64,000 nucleotides of DNA from an uncultured Propionibacteriaceae bacterium. GTDB lineage: Bacteria > Actinomycetota > Actinomycetes > Propionibacteriales > Propionibacteriaceae. The notes below the pieces were generated by a model, which was not told the origin of the DNA, did no database searches, and saw only the letters and a list, made by a program, of their open reading frames with translations. The translations under genes and the position numbers were made by a program. The stretch lies in the NCBI GenBank assembly GCA_937926975.1, contig CALBCJ010000025.1, positions 1 through 64,000 of the forward strand. The letters are read 5' to 3'. How positions within the stretch are numbered: position 1 is the stretch's first letter; every line of letters begins with the position of its first letter. Of the stretch, positions 34,965 to 43,797 are shown one piece after another.

Positions 34965-35037
34965 TCCCCTGTAGCTCAATCGGCAGAGCATCTGACTGTT
35001 AATCAGAGGGTTCCTGGTTCGAGTCCAGGCGGGGGAG
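34965..35037 (+). tRNA. tRNA-Asn (GTT)
   Basis: A 73-nt cloverleaf is seen on the plus strand. The acceptor TCCCCTG pairs with CGGGGGA (one U-G), the D-arm is GCTCAATCGGCAGAGC, the anticodon arm is TCTGACTGTTAATCAGA with anticodon GTT, and the T-arm is CCTGGTTCGAGTCCAGG. CCA is not encoded. It lies 149 bases after the SIR2-like gene. No repeat of its 3' end marking an integrated element was noticed nearby. Confidence 0.97.
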
Positions 35038-35245
35038 CTTTGCGTGCCTGAGGGCTTCCAGCCCGTGATCTCCCGCACCACGAGCCGGTGAGGTGCCCCG
35101 GCCCTTCCCTGAGCCAGTCGCGGTCCCGCCGACGGTCAGCCCCGGGCAGAGCACCGCGTACCGAGCGTGGCCGTCGGCTCCCACCGAGCACCGACCTGAC
35201 CTTGCTCCAGATGTGGGGACCTCACGACGCACTCCCACGACTCCC
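35038..35245. other. Intergenic region, nothing recognised
   Basis: These 208 bases between tRNA-Asn and the end of the convergent conserved gene hold no coding sequence with family support. No clear terminator or repeat was seen. Confidence 0.5.
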
Positions 35246-35743
35246 TCAGCGGCCCAGCTCAGTCTTCAGCTCGGCGATCCGGCGGTCGGTCACGGAACGG
35301 ATGTCGTCCCTGGCGAGCAGGGCCTGGGAGGCGCCGGTGACCCGCCACAGCAGCGGCCCGTTCGGGTCGGCCAGGTCGCGGCGGGCCGAGATGACGAGGT
35401 CCACCCCGCCGACGACGAGGTTCTCGCCGGTCACCACAGACGCCTGGACTCGCTCGCGCAGGAGCCCCGGGACCCGTCCCGGTGTGGTCAGCTCCACCGC
35501 GTGGTCGCCGGCCTGCGTGGTCCACGACAGCCGGTGCTGCTCCTGGTCCCAGGACGCGGTCAGCACCTCGTGCCACGGGGTCACCGACCAGCTGGACGGC
35601 TCCCAGACCGCGAGGTGGGTCACCAGCCCCGCCACGACCAGCCCGCCCGGACCGGTCCCGTACGCGAGCACCCGGGACCTCGGCAGCTGCGCGGTCAGCG
35701 CGCCGTAGAGGCGCCGGTCGAGTCCGGCTCGGTCCCAGAACAT
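35246..35743 (-). CDS. Conserved actinobacterial protein of unknown function
   Basis: The start at MFWDRAGLDRRLYG (ATG at 35743) gives 165 residues. It matches a widespread actinobacterial family in which a short beta-rich N-terminus is followed by WHEVLTASWD, a PGRVPGLLRERVQASVV block, and an Arg/Asp-rich C-terminus. No catalytic motif, signal or membrane segment is apparent. The function of the family is not known to me. It lies on the same strand as the sigma factor gene upstream, 153 bases from it. Confidence 0.8.
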   Translation of the reverse strand: MFWDRAGLDRRLYGALTAQLPRSRVLAYGTGPGGLVVAGLVTHLAVWEPSSWSVTPWHEVLTASWDQEQHRLSWTTQAGDHAVELTTPGRVPGLLRERVQASVVTGENLVVGGVDLVISARRDLADPNGPLLWRVTGASQALLARDDIRSVTDRRIAELKTELGR

Positions 35744-35895
35744 GAGGCCATTGTCCCCCGGCGGCTGTGGTGACGGTCCCGGCTGCTGCCGAGACAGCGG
35801 CCGCTGACCGCTCCTCGCGGTAGCGACCGGCCACTGCGAGCAGACCCGGCCACTCCCGGCACTGCGGACCCAGCCGCTCCAGCCGGCTCCTGGGC

Positions 35896-36720
35896 TCAGG
35901 CAGCGGCCCCAGACTCCTCCAGCAGCTCTCGCAGCCGGGCCAGGGCCCTTCTCTCGATCCGCCGGACGCTGCTGGAGCTCATGCCGAGCTCCTCCCCCAC
36001 CCGTACGTAGCTCGCCGCGGGGCAGCCGATCCCGCAGCGCTGCTGCACCACCTTTCGCTCCAGCCCTGGCAGCTCCGCCAGCAGCTCCTCGGCGTCCCAC
36101 GCGACCGCAACCACGTCCGCGTACGGGTCGGGCGAGACGAGGTCGGGCACGTCTGTCTGCTCCAGCGCCAGCGGCTCGTGGTAGTCGCGGTACCAGCCGG
36201 CCTCCAGTGACACCTCCTCACTGAGCTCGCGGGTCGTGACGCTGCGGCCCAGCCGCTGGCTCAACTCGGACTCGGCCCACCGAACCCGGGTCAGCACCGC
36301 CAGCTGGCGCCGCGACAGGTGAGACTGGCCGCAGCTGGTCCGAGCCGCCCGCTGGACCAGGTGCCGTACCCAGACGGCAGCGAAGACCCCGAACCGGCCC
36401 CGCCGGTAGTCGTAGCGGGCCAGGGCCTCCCCCAGCCCGACATACCCCTCCTGGATCAGCTCCTCGACCGACACCCTGCTGTGACGCGCCTCGGCCCTGG
36501 CGATGCTGACCACCAGCCCGTGGTTGGCCAGCAGCAGCCGCTCGCGGGCCCGCCGCCCCCGCTCCACGACCAGGGCCAGGTCCGCCGCGTCCGTGCCGTG
36601 GGGCAGCTCGCCGCAGGACTCGGCGAGCACCCCGGCCTCCACGGCCCGGGCCAGCTCTTCCTCCTCGGCCTGCGTCAGCAGGCAGGTCCGGACACGGGTC
36701 TCGCGCTCCACAGTGGTCAT
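35896..36720 (-). CDS. Sigma-70 family RNA polymerase sigma factor
   Basis: The 274-residue protein contains region 2 (about 60-128: LLLANHGLVVSIA, VEELIQEGYVGLGEALARYD, FGVFAAVWVRHLVQRA), a shortened region 3, and region 4 (about 218-268: VGEELGMSSSSVRRIERRALARL). The N-terminus lacks the long acidic 1.1 region of a primary sigma factor. It lies directly downstream of dnaG on the same strand, the position of rpoD in many macromolecular-synthesis operons. Region 2.4 and 4.2 differ noticeably from RpoD consensus, so it is probably an alternative or derived sigma factor. Confidence 0.85.
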   Translation of the reverse strand: MTTVERETRVRTCLLTQAEEEELARAVEAGVLAESCGELPHGTDAADLALVVERGRRARERLLLANHGLVVSIARAEARHSRVSVEELIQEGYVGLGEALARYDYRRGRFGVFAAVWVRHLVQRAARTSCGQSHLSRRQLAVLTRVRWAESELSQRLGRSVTTRELSEEVSLEAGWYRDYHEPLALEQTDVPDLVSPDPYADVVAVAWDAEELLAELPGLERKVVQQRCGIGCPAASYVRVGEELGMSSSSVRRIERRALARLRELLEESGAAA

Positions 36721-36835
36721 GCCGTGACAGTGGCCAGCCTGAGGCAGACGCGCCGGCTACCCACAGCCGAGCCCGGACAACACCCGGACAACGTTGAGTT
36801 CTGTGGACAACCTCACACCGCCCGCACCCCCGGCA

Positions 36836-38695
36836 TCAGTCGCCGGTGCTGAGCGCCAGCAGCTGCTTGCGGTGCGCCTCCAGCTCGACCATCTGCCGGA
36901 ACATCTGGTTGTAGACCGCTGGGTCGTCCTCCGGGCTGGTGCGCTGCAGCCGGGACTTCAGGTCGGTGACGGTCCGCGTCACCGACAGCAGCCGCAGCTT
37001 GGCTGCGTACTCCTCGGCGTAGCGGGTGTCCACCTGCACCGGCAGCGGCTCCACCACCAGGGACATCGCCAGCTGCTGCAGCGACGGGTCCGGCAGCGCC
37101 CCCACCACCGCCCGGGCCCAGTCGGCAGCGGCCAGGTCACCCGGCAGCCCCGCCGCCGCCTCGTACACGGCCCGGTAGGCGGGGTTCGAGTAGTCCTCGG
37201 CGCTGATCTGGGACCATGAGGCCTCGGCCCGGCTGACCACGTCGGGGCGCTGCAGCCAGATCTTGAGTGAGTCCCGCTCAACCACCAGAGAGCGGTCACC
37301 CGGGCTCGGCAGGTCGCCCGGGACCAGGGCCGGCTCCTCGGGTGCCGGCTCCGGACGGCGGCTCCGCGACGAGCGCGCCTGCGGCAGTCGGCCACCGGCG
37401 CGGGCGACCTCGCGGCGGACCTCGTCCAGGTCGGCGCCCAGCATCGTCGCCAGCTCCCTGGCGTACGCGCCGACGAGGGAGGTGTCACGGATCGAGGCCA
37501 TCAGCGGGGCCGCCGCCCGCAGCGCCTCCAGCCGGCTGTCGGCCCGGTCCAGGTCGTAGCGCTGCAGCACGTTGCCCATCACGAACCGGTACAGCGGCTG
37601 ACGGCGGGCCACCAGCTCGCGGACCGCGGCCTCGCCGTGCTGCAGCCGCAGGTCACACGGGTCGAGCCCGGTCGGCTCGACCGCCACGTACGTCTGGGCC
37701 GCGAAGTGGTGGTCGCCGCTGAACACCTTGAGCGCTGCCCGCTGCCCCGCCTCGTCACCGTCGAAGGTGAAGATCACCTCACCGTGAAAGGCGTCCCCGC
37801 CGAGCAGCCGCTGCACCAGCCGGGCATGGTCGTCGCCGAAGGCGGTGCCGCAGGAGGCGACCGCGGTGTCGATCCCCGAGACGTGGGCGGCCATCACGTC
37901 GGTGTACCCCTCGACGATCACCGCCTGCTGCTTCTTGCCGATGCTGGCTCGGGCCAGGTCCAGCCCGTACAGGACCTGCGACTTCTTGTAGACCGGGGTC
38001 TCGGGGGTGTTGAGGTACTTCGCCGGCATCCGGTCGTCGTCGAGCAGGCGCCGGGCCCCGAAGCCGAGGACGGTGCCACCGGCGTCCTTGACCGGCCAGA
38101 TCGCCCGGCCCTGGAAGAAGTCCCAGCCGCCGGTGCGCACCAGCCCGGCCCCGACCAGCTCCTCCTCCCGGAAGCCCCGGGCCCGCAGGTGCTGCCCGAG
38201 GGCCCGCCCGGCGGTCGGGGCGAAACCCAGCCCGAACCTCTCGGCGATATCCCGCCCGAAGCCTCGGGAGTCGATGAACTGCCTAGCCACGACCGCTTCA
38301 GGGGTGAGCAGGTGCTCGGCGAAGAAGTCCGCGGCCAGCTGGTTGGCCTCCAGGATCCGCAGCCGGCTGCCGGTCGCTTCCCGGTCTCCCTCGGTGTAGC
38401 GCAGCCGCACCCCGTACGTGTCGGCCAGGTGCTCGACGGCCTCAGCGAAGGAGAGGTTGCTGATCTTGCGGACGAAGCTGATCGCGTCGCCGGACTCGCC
38501 GCAGCCGAAGCAGTAGTAGAAGCCCCGCGACGGGGTGACGTGGAAGCTGGGGGTCTTCTCGTCGTGGAACGGGCACAGCCCCTTGAGCGACCCACTGCCG
38601 GCGCTCTTGAGCGCCACGTACGCCGAGACCACGTCATCGATCCGCGCCCGGGAGCGCACCTCGGCGATGTCCTCCTCGTTGATCAGGCCCGCCAC
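36836..38695 (-). CDS. dnaG: DNA primase DnaG
   Basis: DnaG makes RNA primers at the replication fork. The GTG at 38695 (MAGLINEEDIAEVRSRARID) gives 619 residues and matches the family start; the frame is open to 39505 without homology. The CHC2 zinc finger has CPFH (41-44) and CFGC (62-65). The TOPRIM core follows (IVEGYTDVMA, FDGDEAGQRA), then a DnaB-binding C-terminal domain. The usual dgt-dnaG-sigma order is interrupted by the small genes at 38744-40583. Confidence 0.97.
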   Translation of the reverse strand: MAGLINEEDIAEVRSRARIDDVVSAYVALKSAGSGSLKGLCPFHDEKTPSFHVTPSRGFYYCFGCGESGDAISFVRKISNLSFAEAVEHLADTYGVRLRYTEGDREATGSRLRILEANQLAADFFAEHLLTPEAVVARQFIDSRGFGRDIAERFGLGFAPTAGRALGQHLRARGFREEELVGAGLVRTGGWDFFQGRAIWPVKDAGGTVLGFGARRLLDDDRMPAKYLNTPETPVYKKSQVLYGLDLARASIGKKQQAVIVEGYTDVMAAHVSGIDTAVASCGTAFGDDHARLVQRLLGGDAFHGEVIFTFDGDEAGQRAALKVFSGDHHFAAQTYVAVEPTGLDPCDLRLQHGEAAVRELVARRQPLYRFVMGNVLQRYDLDRADSRLEALRAAAPLMASIRDTSLVGAYARELATMLGADLDEVRREVARAGGRLPQARSSRSRRPEPAPEEPALVPGDLPSPGDRSLVVERDSLKIWLQRPDVVSRAEASWSQISAEDYSNPAYRAVYEAAAGLPGDLAAADWARAVVGALPDPSLQQLAMSLVVEPLPVQVDTRYAEEYAAKLRLLSVTRTVTDLKSRLQRTSPEDDPAVYNQMFRQMVELEAHRKQLLALSTGD

Positions 38696-38743
38696 AGCAG
38701 GGAGTCTAGAGCCGACCGCTGACCAGACCGGTGCTGACGGCGG

Positions 38744-39418
38744 ATGTGGTTGGCTGGGCTGGTGACTACCTCGCGGATCGCTCTCCTGACCGGCGCGCTG
38801 GCCCTGGCCGGGGTCGGGGTGCGTCTGCTGCTGCAGCGCCGGGCCCGGCCCAGGCCGGAGCTGGAGCCGCCCGGCGGGCCGTGCTGGCACCAGGACCCCG
38901 CCCGGTACTCCCCCAGCCCGCAGGACTGGCCGCTGGCGGCGTCGGCGATGTACGCCCTGGACCACGGCTTCTGCTGGGACCGGGTCGAGCTCGGCCTCGA
39001 CACCGCCCAGCAGGTGCTGGACGGCTGGGGCATCACCTCCTCCGAGGGCCTGCGCGAGGAGATGGACTGGCTGCGGTTCTGCGGGCAGCGGGTCCTCGCC
39101 CTGCGGGATGGACGGACCGAGGCCGACTACCACGCCTTCGACTGGGTCTGGCTGATCCTGCTGGCTCGGGCCGGGTTCACCGCCCAGCTGATCTCGGTCG
39201 AGGAGATGCAGACCGGGTTCAACGACGCGCAGACGGTGCTGCAGGCTCGCTACTCCAGCTGGGCAGAGCTGGGCGAGACCTGGATGGCCGGCTGTGCCGC
39301 CTACCTGGCCGCTCGGGACGGCACGGCGCTGTCGGAGCACCTGCGTCACCTGGGCCCGCAGCTGCGGCTGCTGCAGACGCCACCGCGGGGCCCCTGGGCC
39401 CGGGTGCCGTGGCAGTGA
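38744..39418 (+). CDS. DUF1266 domain protein with N-terminal membrane anchor
   Basis: The ATG at 38744 gives 224 residues. A hydrophobic helix (about 10-30, RIALLTGALALAGVGVRLLL) is followed by a DUF1266 domain with the WPLAASAMYALDHGFCWDRVE and WGITSSEGLREEMDWL segments, and the FDWVWLILLARAGFTA helix. A GTG six codons later is an alternative start. It is divergent from dnaG with 48 bases between the two start codons. DUF1266 proteins have no assigned activity; some lie near toxin-type loci, which is only suggestive here. Confidence 0.8.
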   Translation: MWLAGLVTTSRIALLTGALALAGVGVRLLLQRRARPRPELEPPGGPCWHQDPARYSPSPQDWPLAASAMYALDHGFCWDRVELGLDTAQQVLDGWGITSSEGLREEMDWLRFCGQRVLALRDGRTEADYHAFDWVWLILLARAGFTAQLISVEEMQTGFNDAQTVLQARYSSWAELGETWMAGCAAYLAARDGTALSEHLRHLGPQLRLLQTPPRGPWARVPWQ

Positions 39419-39552
39419 CACCATCCGACGACCGGTCGGCTGAGCCGGGCCTCGCTGCGGCAGGATGAGGGCATGCCTTCCCCATGGACTGGTCGTCGTG
39501 CCCACTGCCTGGGCTCAGGAGTGCTTGCTCACCCAGCGGGCGGAGGCGACCA

Positions 39553-40203
39553 GTGAGTCGGCGACGGCGCCGGCGCTGGTGGTCGGGGGCGGTCCTGCTG
39601 GTGGTGGGGCTGGTCGCTGTCGCCGCCCTGACCCAGCTGGCGGGTCCGTGGCAGGAGGTCTCCCAGGTCCGGATCGCCAGGCCGCAGCAGGTCGGCGGCT
39701 ATGACCGCTCCTGTGCCCGGGGCCGGGGCTGCTCGTTCGGCCCGGCCTGGTCCGACGACGTCACCGTCGCCGGCGGGCACAACGGCTGCGACACCCGCAG
39801 TGACATGCTGCGCGAGCAGCTCAGCGAGGTCCAGCTCGCAGGTCGGTGCAAGGTGCGCTCCGGGGTGCTGACCGACCCGTACACGGGACGCGTGCAGCGG
39901 GTCACTGCCCAGCAGGTCGAGATCGACCACGTCTACCCGTTGTCGGCGGCCTGGCACGCCGGGGCAGCCGGCTGGGACGAGCAGCGCCGCCGCGACTTCG
40001 CCAACGACCCCCGCAACCTGCTGGTGACGATGGCCGCGGTGAACCGGGCCAAGTCCGACCGGATGCCCGCGCAGTGGACCCCGGAGTCCGCGGCCGGCCG
40101 CTGCCGGTACGCCCGGCAGCTGCTGACGGTCGCCCGGGCGTACGACCTCCCGGTCAGCCCGGCTGACGCGCTCGCCCTGACCCTCGCCCTGCGCCAGTGC
40201 TGA
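39553..40203 (+). CDS. Exported HNH nuclease (DUF1524/GmrSD-like)
   Basis: GTG at 39553 with GGAGG 6 bases upstream gives 216 residues. An Arg-rich N-terminus and a hydrophobic helix (about 11-30, SGAVLLVVGLVAVAALTQL) form a signal or anchor. The nuclease part has CDTRSDML, the catalytic VEIDHVYPLSAAWHAGA (DHxxP), NDPRNLLVTMAAVNRAKSDR and W. This fits secreted HNH family endonucleases common in actinobacteria. The next gene downstream resembles CDI immunity proteins, and the two may be functionally linked. Confidence 0.85.
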   Translation: MSRRRRRRWWSGAVLLVVGLVAVAALTQLAGPWQEVSQVRIARPQQVGGYDRSCARGRGCSFGPAWSDDVTVAGGHNGCDTRSDMLREQLSEVQLAGRCKVRSGVLTDPYTGRVQRVTAQQVEIDHVYPLSAAWHAGAAGWDEQRRRDFANDPRNLLVTMAAVNRAKSDRMPAQWTPESAAGRCRYARQLLTVARAYDLPVSPADALALTLALRQC

Positions 40204-40277
40204 GCCACCGGACCGGCGAGGATGACGCCGACCGCCCGCCGTACGGTGGTGCAGGAGCCGACGACGAGGGGGTGAGC

Positions 40278-40583
40278 GTGGCCAGCAGCCTGACGCTGGA
40301 CCAGGTCGAGCAGCCGTGGCCACCGCCGCCGGACTCGGCCACCGACCTGGTACGGCGCTGCCACCGGCTGCGGCGGGTCCCGGTCGGCGAGCTGACGACC
40401 GAGGGACTGCGGGTCCTGCTCGGGCAGCAGATCGGGGTCCCCACTCTTCTCCCGCTGGCCGTGGCCCGGCTAGTGGACCCGCTCGCGGCCGGGGACTACC
40501 CCGGCGACCTGCTCCAGGCAGTCAGACCATCCGGCGTAGCCCGGGCGGGATCGCCGACGGGTCGAAGCCCAGCAGCTCGGTAG
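40278..40583 (+). CDS. CDI-immunity-like protein
   Basis: GTG at 40278, with GAGGGGG seven bases upstream, gives 101 residues (a GTG at 40197 is also open and would overlap the HNH stop). The core VGELTTEGLRVLLGQQIGVPTLLPLAVARL followed by DPLAAGDYPGDLLQAV (described in parts here: LRVLLGQQIG, LLPLAV, YPGDLL) matches the family annotated as contact-dependent growth inhibition immunity proteins. It directly follows the exported HNH nuclease. Its last 62 bases overlap the 3' end of dgt tail to tail. The function is inferred from family resemblance only. Confidence 0.55.
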   Translation: MASSLTLDQVEQPWPPPPDSATDLVRRCHRLRRVPVGELTTEGLRVLLGQQIGVPTLLPLAVARLVDPLAAGDYPGDLLQAVRPSGVARAGSPTGRSPAAR

Positions 40584-41634
40584 CGGTGGTGATCGCGTAC
40601 CGGTCGGTCATGCCGCCCACGTACGTGACGACCTCGCGGACCAGCCGGTCCGGCTCGCCGGTCACCACCCCTGGCGGCAGCCGGCCCGGGTGCTCGGTGA
40701 AGTAGTCGACCAGCGAGCGCAGCATCCCGATCACCGCGTTGGCCTGGGCCACCGACTCGGGACGGGTGTAGATCCGCTGGTAGTTGAAGGTCCGCAGCCC
40801 GGCCAGGGCCTGGGCACAGACCGGGTCCATCCCGACTCGGCCGGTCGCCGACGAGCTGGCCAGGACGGCGTGGATGAAGGTCCGCAGCTGGTCGCTGCGC
40901 CGCCGGCCGCAGACCGCGGCCACCTCGTCGGGCAGGTCCTCAGGACTGATGATCTGGGCGTGAACAGCGTCCTCAAAGTCGTGGGCGCAGTACGCGATCC
41001 GGTCCGACCAGGAGACGATCTCCCCCTCCACCGTCGCCGGCGCCGGCCGCGACCAGGAGTGGTTGCGGATCCCGTCCAGGGTCTGGGAGCAGAGGTTGAG
41101 CGGTGCCAGCGCCACGTCGGCACCCCAGGGGCCGTGCTGGTACCCCTCGGGCAGGTACGGGTCGAAGGCGTCCTCGCTGGCGTGCCCGCCGGGGCCGTGG
41201 CCGCAGTCGTGCCCGAGCGCGATCGCCTCGGTCAGAGCCACGTTCACGCCGAGCCCGCGGGCGATCGAGGTGGCCACCTGGGCCACCTCCAGGGCGTGGG
41301 AGAGCCGGGTTCGCTGGTGGTCGGAGGGGTAGACCACGACCTGGGTCTTGCCGGCCAGGCGGCGAAACGAGGTGGAGTGGACGATCCGGTCCCGGTCCCG
41401 CTCGAAGCAGGTCCGCTCCTGGCTCGGCTGCTCCGGCCGGGCCCGGTCCCCGGCACCCCAGGCCCGGGTCGCCCCCGGCGCCAGCAGCCGGTCCTCCAGC
41501 TCCTCGCGCTCCTCGCGCATCACCAGCCGAGGCTGTCCCAGCAGCGCCCGCGAGTCCTGGTGGGCCTCGACCAGCCCCGCTGCCCGGTGACCGTGCATGG
41601 TGGCGGCCCAGGCCCGAGAGCGCGGTGTCGTCAT
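40522..41634 (-). CDS. dgt: Deoxyguanosinetriphosphate triphosphohydrolase-like protein
   Basis: The 370-residue protein has an HD domain with the expected His-Asp motifs: RTRLSHALEV (about 109-118), LGHDCGHGPGGH (about 138-149), and a late SDRIAYCAHDFEDA. These proteins hydrolyse dNTPs to nucleoside and triphosphate; actinobacterial versions may prefer other dNTPs. In actinobacteria it usually precedes dnaG, as here allowing for the intervening small genes. Its 3' end overlaps the convergent immunity-like gene. Confidence 0.93.
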   Translation of the reverse strand: MTTPRSRAWAATMHGHRAAGLVEAHQDSRALLGQPRLVMREEREELEDRLLAPGATRAWGAGDRARPEQPSQERTCFERDRDRIVHSTSFRRLAGKTQVVVYPSDHQRTRLSHALEVAQVATSIARGLGVNVALTEAIALGHDCGHGPGGHASEDAFDPYLPEGYQHGPWGADVALAPLNLCSQTLDGIRNHSWSRPAPATVEGEIVSWSDRIAYCAHDFEDAVHAQIISPEDLPDEVAAVCGRRRSDQLRTFIHAVLASSSATGRVGMDPVCAQALAGLRTFNYQRIYTRPESVAQANAVIGMLRSLVDYFTEHPGRLPPGVVTGEPDRLVREVVTYVGGMTDRYAITTATELLGFDPSAIPPGLRRMV

Positions 41635-41691
41635 GCCACCACTGTCTCAGGACCACCCGACCGGGCTGCGAGTGCCTCGCGCGGCCGGGGC

Positions 41692-42876
41692 TCAGAAGTC
41701 GAGGTCACAGCCGTCGCAGCCGTCGCAGCCGCCGAGGTCGGGCAGGTCCGGCAGGTCGGCGCCGGAGACGAAGTCGCCGACCTCGGAGGCCAGGTCAGCG
41801 AAGCCGGAGCCGAGATCGCCCAGGTCTGCCAGGTCGACACCCACCAGGGCCGCCTGTGCCAGGTCCCCGGCCACCTCGGCCACTACCCAGGCGTCGAACC
41901 AGGTCACGTCGCCCAGCAGGTCCACCCCGTCGCGCCGCGCCTCGCGGGCCAGCTGAGCGAAGACCCGGGCCCAGTGGTCGGCGACCCCGAAGACGATCGC
42001 GTACGGCAGGTAGCGGCTGAAGGTCCCGACCGCCTCCTCGTAGCGCAGCTGGTGGGCCTCGGCGGTCTCCAGGTACTTCTTGAAGCCCAGCGCCTGGACC
42101 CGGACCGCGCTGCCCAGGGCGGTTCTCGGGGTCCGGCCCCGGACCACCAGCGGCAGCACCCAGAACGCCGCAGCCGCCATCAGCCCGGCCACCACCGACC
42201 AGACGCTGGGGCGCGACAGCGCGAGCAGCAGCCCTAGGCCCAGCCCCAGCGCGACGAGCCCGCAGCCCAGCGAGCCAGAGCCCCGGGCGCGGGGGTGGCG
42301 GGAGTACCAGCCGTTGGCCAGCGCCTGTTCGTACAGGGCCACCTGCGCCCGGCGGTAGCGGTCGTCGGCGCGGCGGGCGAAGTCGGACATCCGGGCCACC
42401 GGGCCGTGCTCGAAGGTGGCCCGGAGCAGGTCCGACTCCATCGGGCTGAGACGGTCCTCGGGCCTGGTCTGGGACTTCACCAGCTCCCAGTCCCGCCCCT
42501 GGGGCCGCCCGCCAGTGTCGCGGACCTGCTCGCCGTGGCGGTCGAGGGCCCGGATCCTCAGCCAGCCCCGGACCGCGAGGTCGACGATCGTGGCGGTCAC
42601 GTCCCGGGCGTCCACGGAGCCGTCGACAATGGTCCCGACCAGGCCGGGGCGCAGGTCACGGGGCGGTGTGAAGGCGACCGGGATCTCGCCGCGGTACTCC
42701 GGGCCAGGCGAGACCCGGCGCTCGCGGACCCGCTGACCCGGCGCCGGCACCAGGCCCGGCGGCAGGCCGACGTAGACCAGGTCCCGGTGCCGGTAGCGGC
42801 TCACCAGCCACCCGACCAGCAGGACCAGCCAGCAGGCTGCGGCCAGGGTCAGGGCTCCGATCTGGTACGTCGTCAC
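41692..42876 (-). CDS. DUF2207-like membrane protein, copy A
   Basis: The 394-residue protein has an N-terminal membrane helix (about 5-25), a DUF2207-type cytoplasmic part with PPRDLRPGLVGTIVDG and RDVTATIVDLAVRGWLRI, two adjacent hydrophobic helices (about 205-245), and the SRYLPYAIVFGVADHWARVFA block. It lacks the large extracytoplasmic domain of full-length DUF2207 proteins. The C-terminus is Asp/Gly/Cys-rich, ending DGCDGCDGCDLDF. It is paralogous to the gene at 43798 and flanks the YhfC-type gene with it. Function unknown. Confidence 0.75.
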   Translation of the reverse strand: MTTYQIGALTLAAACWLVLLVGWLVSRYRHRDLVYVGLPPGLVPAPGQRVRERRVSPGPEYRGEIPVAFTPPRDLRPGLVGTIVDGSVDARDVTATIVDLAVRGWLRIRALDRHGEQVRDTGGRPQGRDWELVKSQTRPEDRLSPMESDLLRATFEHGPVARMSDFARRADDRYRRAQVALYEQALANGWYSRHPRARGSGSLGCGLVALGLGLGLLLALSRPSVWSVVAGLMAAAAFWVLPLVVRGRTPRTALGSAVRVQALGFKKYLETAEAHQLRYEEAVGTFSRYLPYAIVFGVADHWARVFAQLAREARRDGVDLLGDVTWFDAWVVAEVAGDLAQAALVGVDLADLGDLGSGFADLASEVGDFVSGADLPDLPDLGGCDGCDGCDLDF

Positions 42877-42900
42877 GGTCTCAGTCTGCCCGCCGTACGG

Positions 42901-43761
42901 CTAGCGGGGCTGGTCTGGCCCCGGTGCTGGAGCCGACCCGTCCGGCGCGGCGGGCGCTGCCGGCAGCGAGGCCGCGAACCGGGGCCGGGCCCGCAGCACC
43001 ATCAGCCAGATCACGACCGCGAGGGCCACCAGGACGGCCTCAGCCAGGTACGGCGACACCGGCACCAGCAGGGCCGCGGCCAGGTTCGTCACGCTGTGCA
43101 GGAGCACCGCCAGCCCCCAGCCCAGCAGCCGGCGGCCGTGGTAGATCCCGGCCAGCACCAGCAGGCTGCAGCCGATGTGGACGGTGATGGCCGCCACCCG
43201 CTCCACCCCCGACATCCCGAACAGCCAGGGGGAGCCGCCGACCAGCGTGTCATGCAGCCCGGCGGCCGCCGCCGGCGGGATCTGGGAGGCCACCTGGTCC
43301 CAGCGGCCCTGGTTGATGGCCAGGGAGAAGACCACGTTGCTGACCTGCGTGGCCCCGACCATGCCGATGGCCTCCAGCCCGCCGTGGCCGAGCCCGAAGG
43401 CCACCGCGTCGGCCCAGCGGCAGAAGCCCTTGAGCGCCAGCAGCATCACCACCAGCCGGGCGGTCTCCTCGAAGAGCCCGGCGCTCAGCGACAGGCCCGG
43501 CGCGCTCTGCAGCCAGCCCGGCAGGGGCTGGGGCAGCTGCGGCACCACGGCGTTCAGCAGGGGAACCCGCAGCACCGGCTGGGCGATCAGCCAGGCCCAC
43601 GCCCCGCAGAGCAGCGGCCGCCAGATCTTGGGGTAGCGCCGGTCCCCCTGCGCTGTGCGGCGGGTCTGCAGGACGAGCCAGCCAGCAACGGGCACCGCGA
43701 CGCACAGCAGGGCTGTGACCAGCATCAGGGCGATCGACAGGGAGGGCACCACCCGCGGCAC
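42901..43761 (-). CDS. YhfC-family intramembrane protease-like protein
   Basis: The 286-residue protein has about seven hydrophobic helices. The family motifs LFEETARLVVMLLAL (EExxR, about 97-111), FGLGHGGLEAIGM (HGGxEA) and a late conserved histidine (ITVHIGCSLLVL) point to a metalloprotease-type active site, as in YhfC/CAAX-related proteins. A Pro/Ala-rich tail follows. It sits between two DUF2207-like paralogues with gaps of only 24 and 36 bases, so the three are probably co-transcribed. Substrate unknown. Confidence 0.8.
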   Translation of the reverse strand: MPRVVPSLSIALMLVTALLCVAVPVAGWLVLQTRRTAQGDRRYPKIWRPLLCGAWAWLIAQPVLRVPLLNAVVPQLPQPLPGWLQSAPGLSLSAGLFEETARLVVMLLALKGFCRWADAVAFGLGHGGLEAIGMVGATQVSNVVFSLAINQGRWDQVASQIPPAAAAGLHDTLVGGSPWLFGMSGVERVAAITVHIGCSLLVLAGIYHGRRLLGWGLAVLLHSVTNLAAALLVPVSPYLAEAVLVALAVVIWLMVLRARPRFAASLPAAPAAPDGSAPAPGPDQPR

Positions 43762-43797
43762 TGTACCGATCTGCTGACCTGGCGGCCTGAGCCGGTG

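Noticed and set aside
34965..35037. tRNA-Asn as an integration site of a mobile element containing the SIR2-like gene
   Set aside because: No integrase, no phage genes and no repeat of the tRNA 3' end were seen near the gene. Insertion remains possible but is not supported here.
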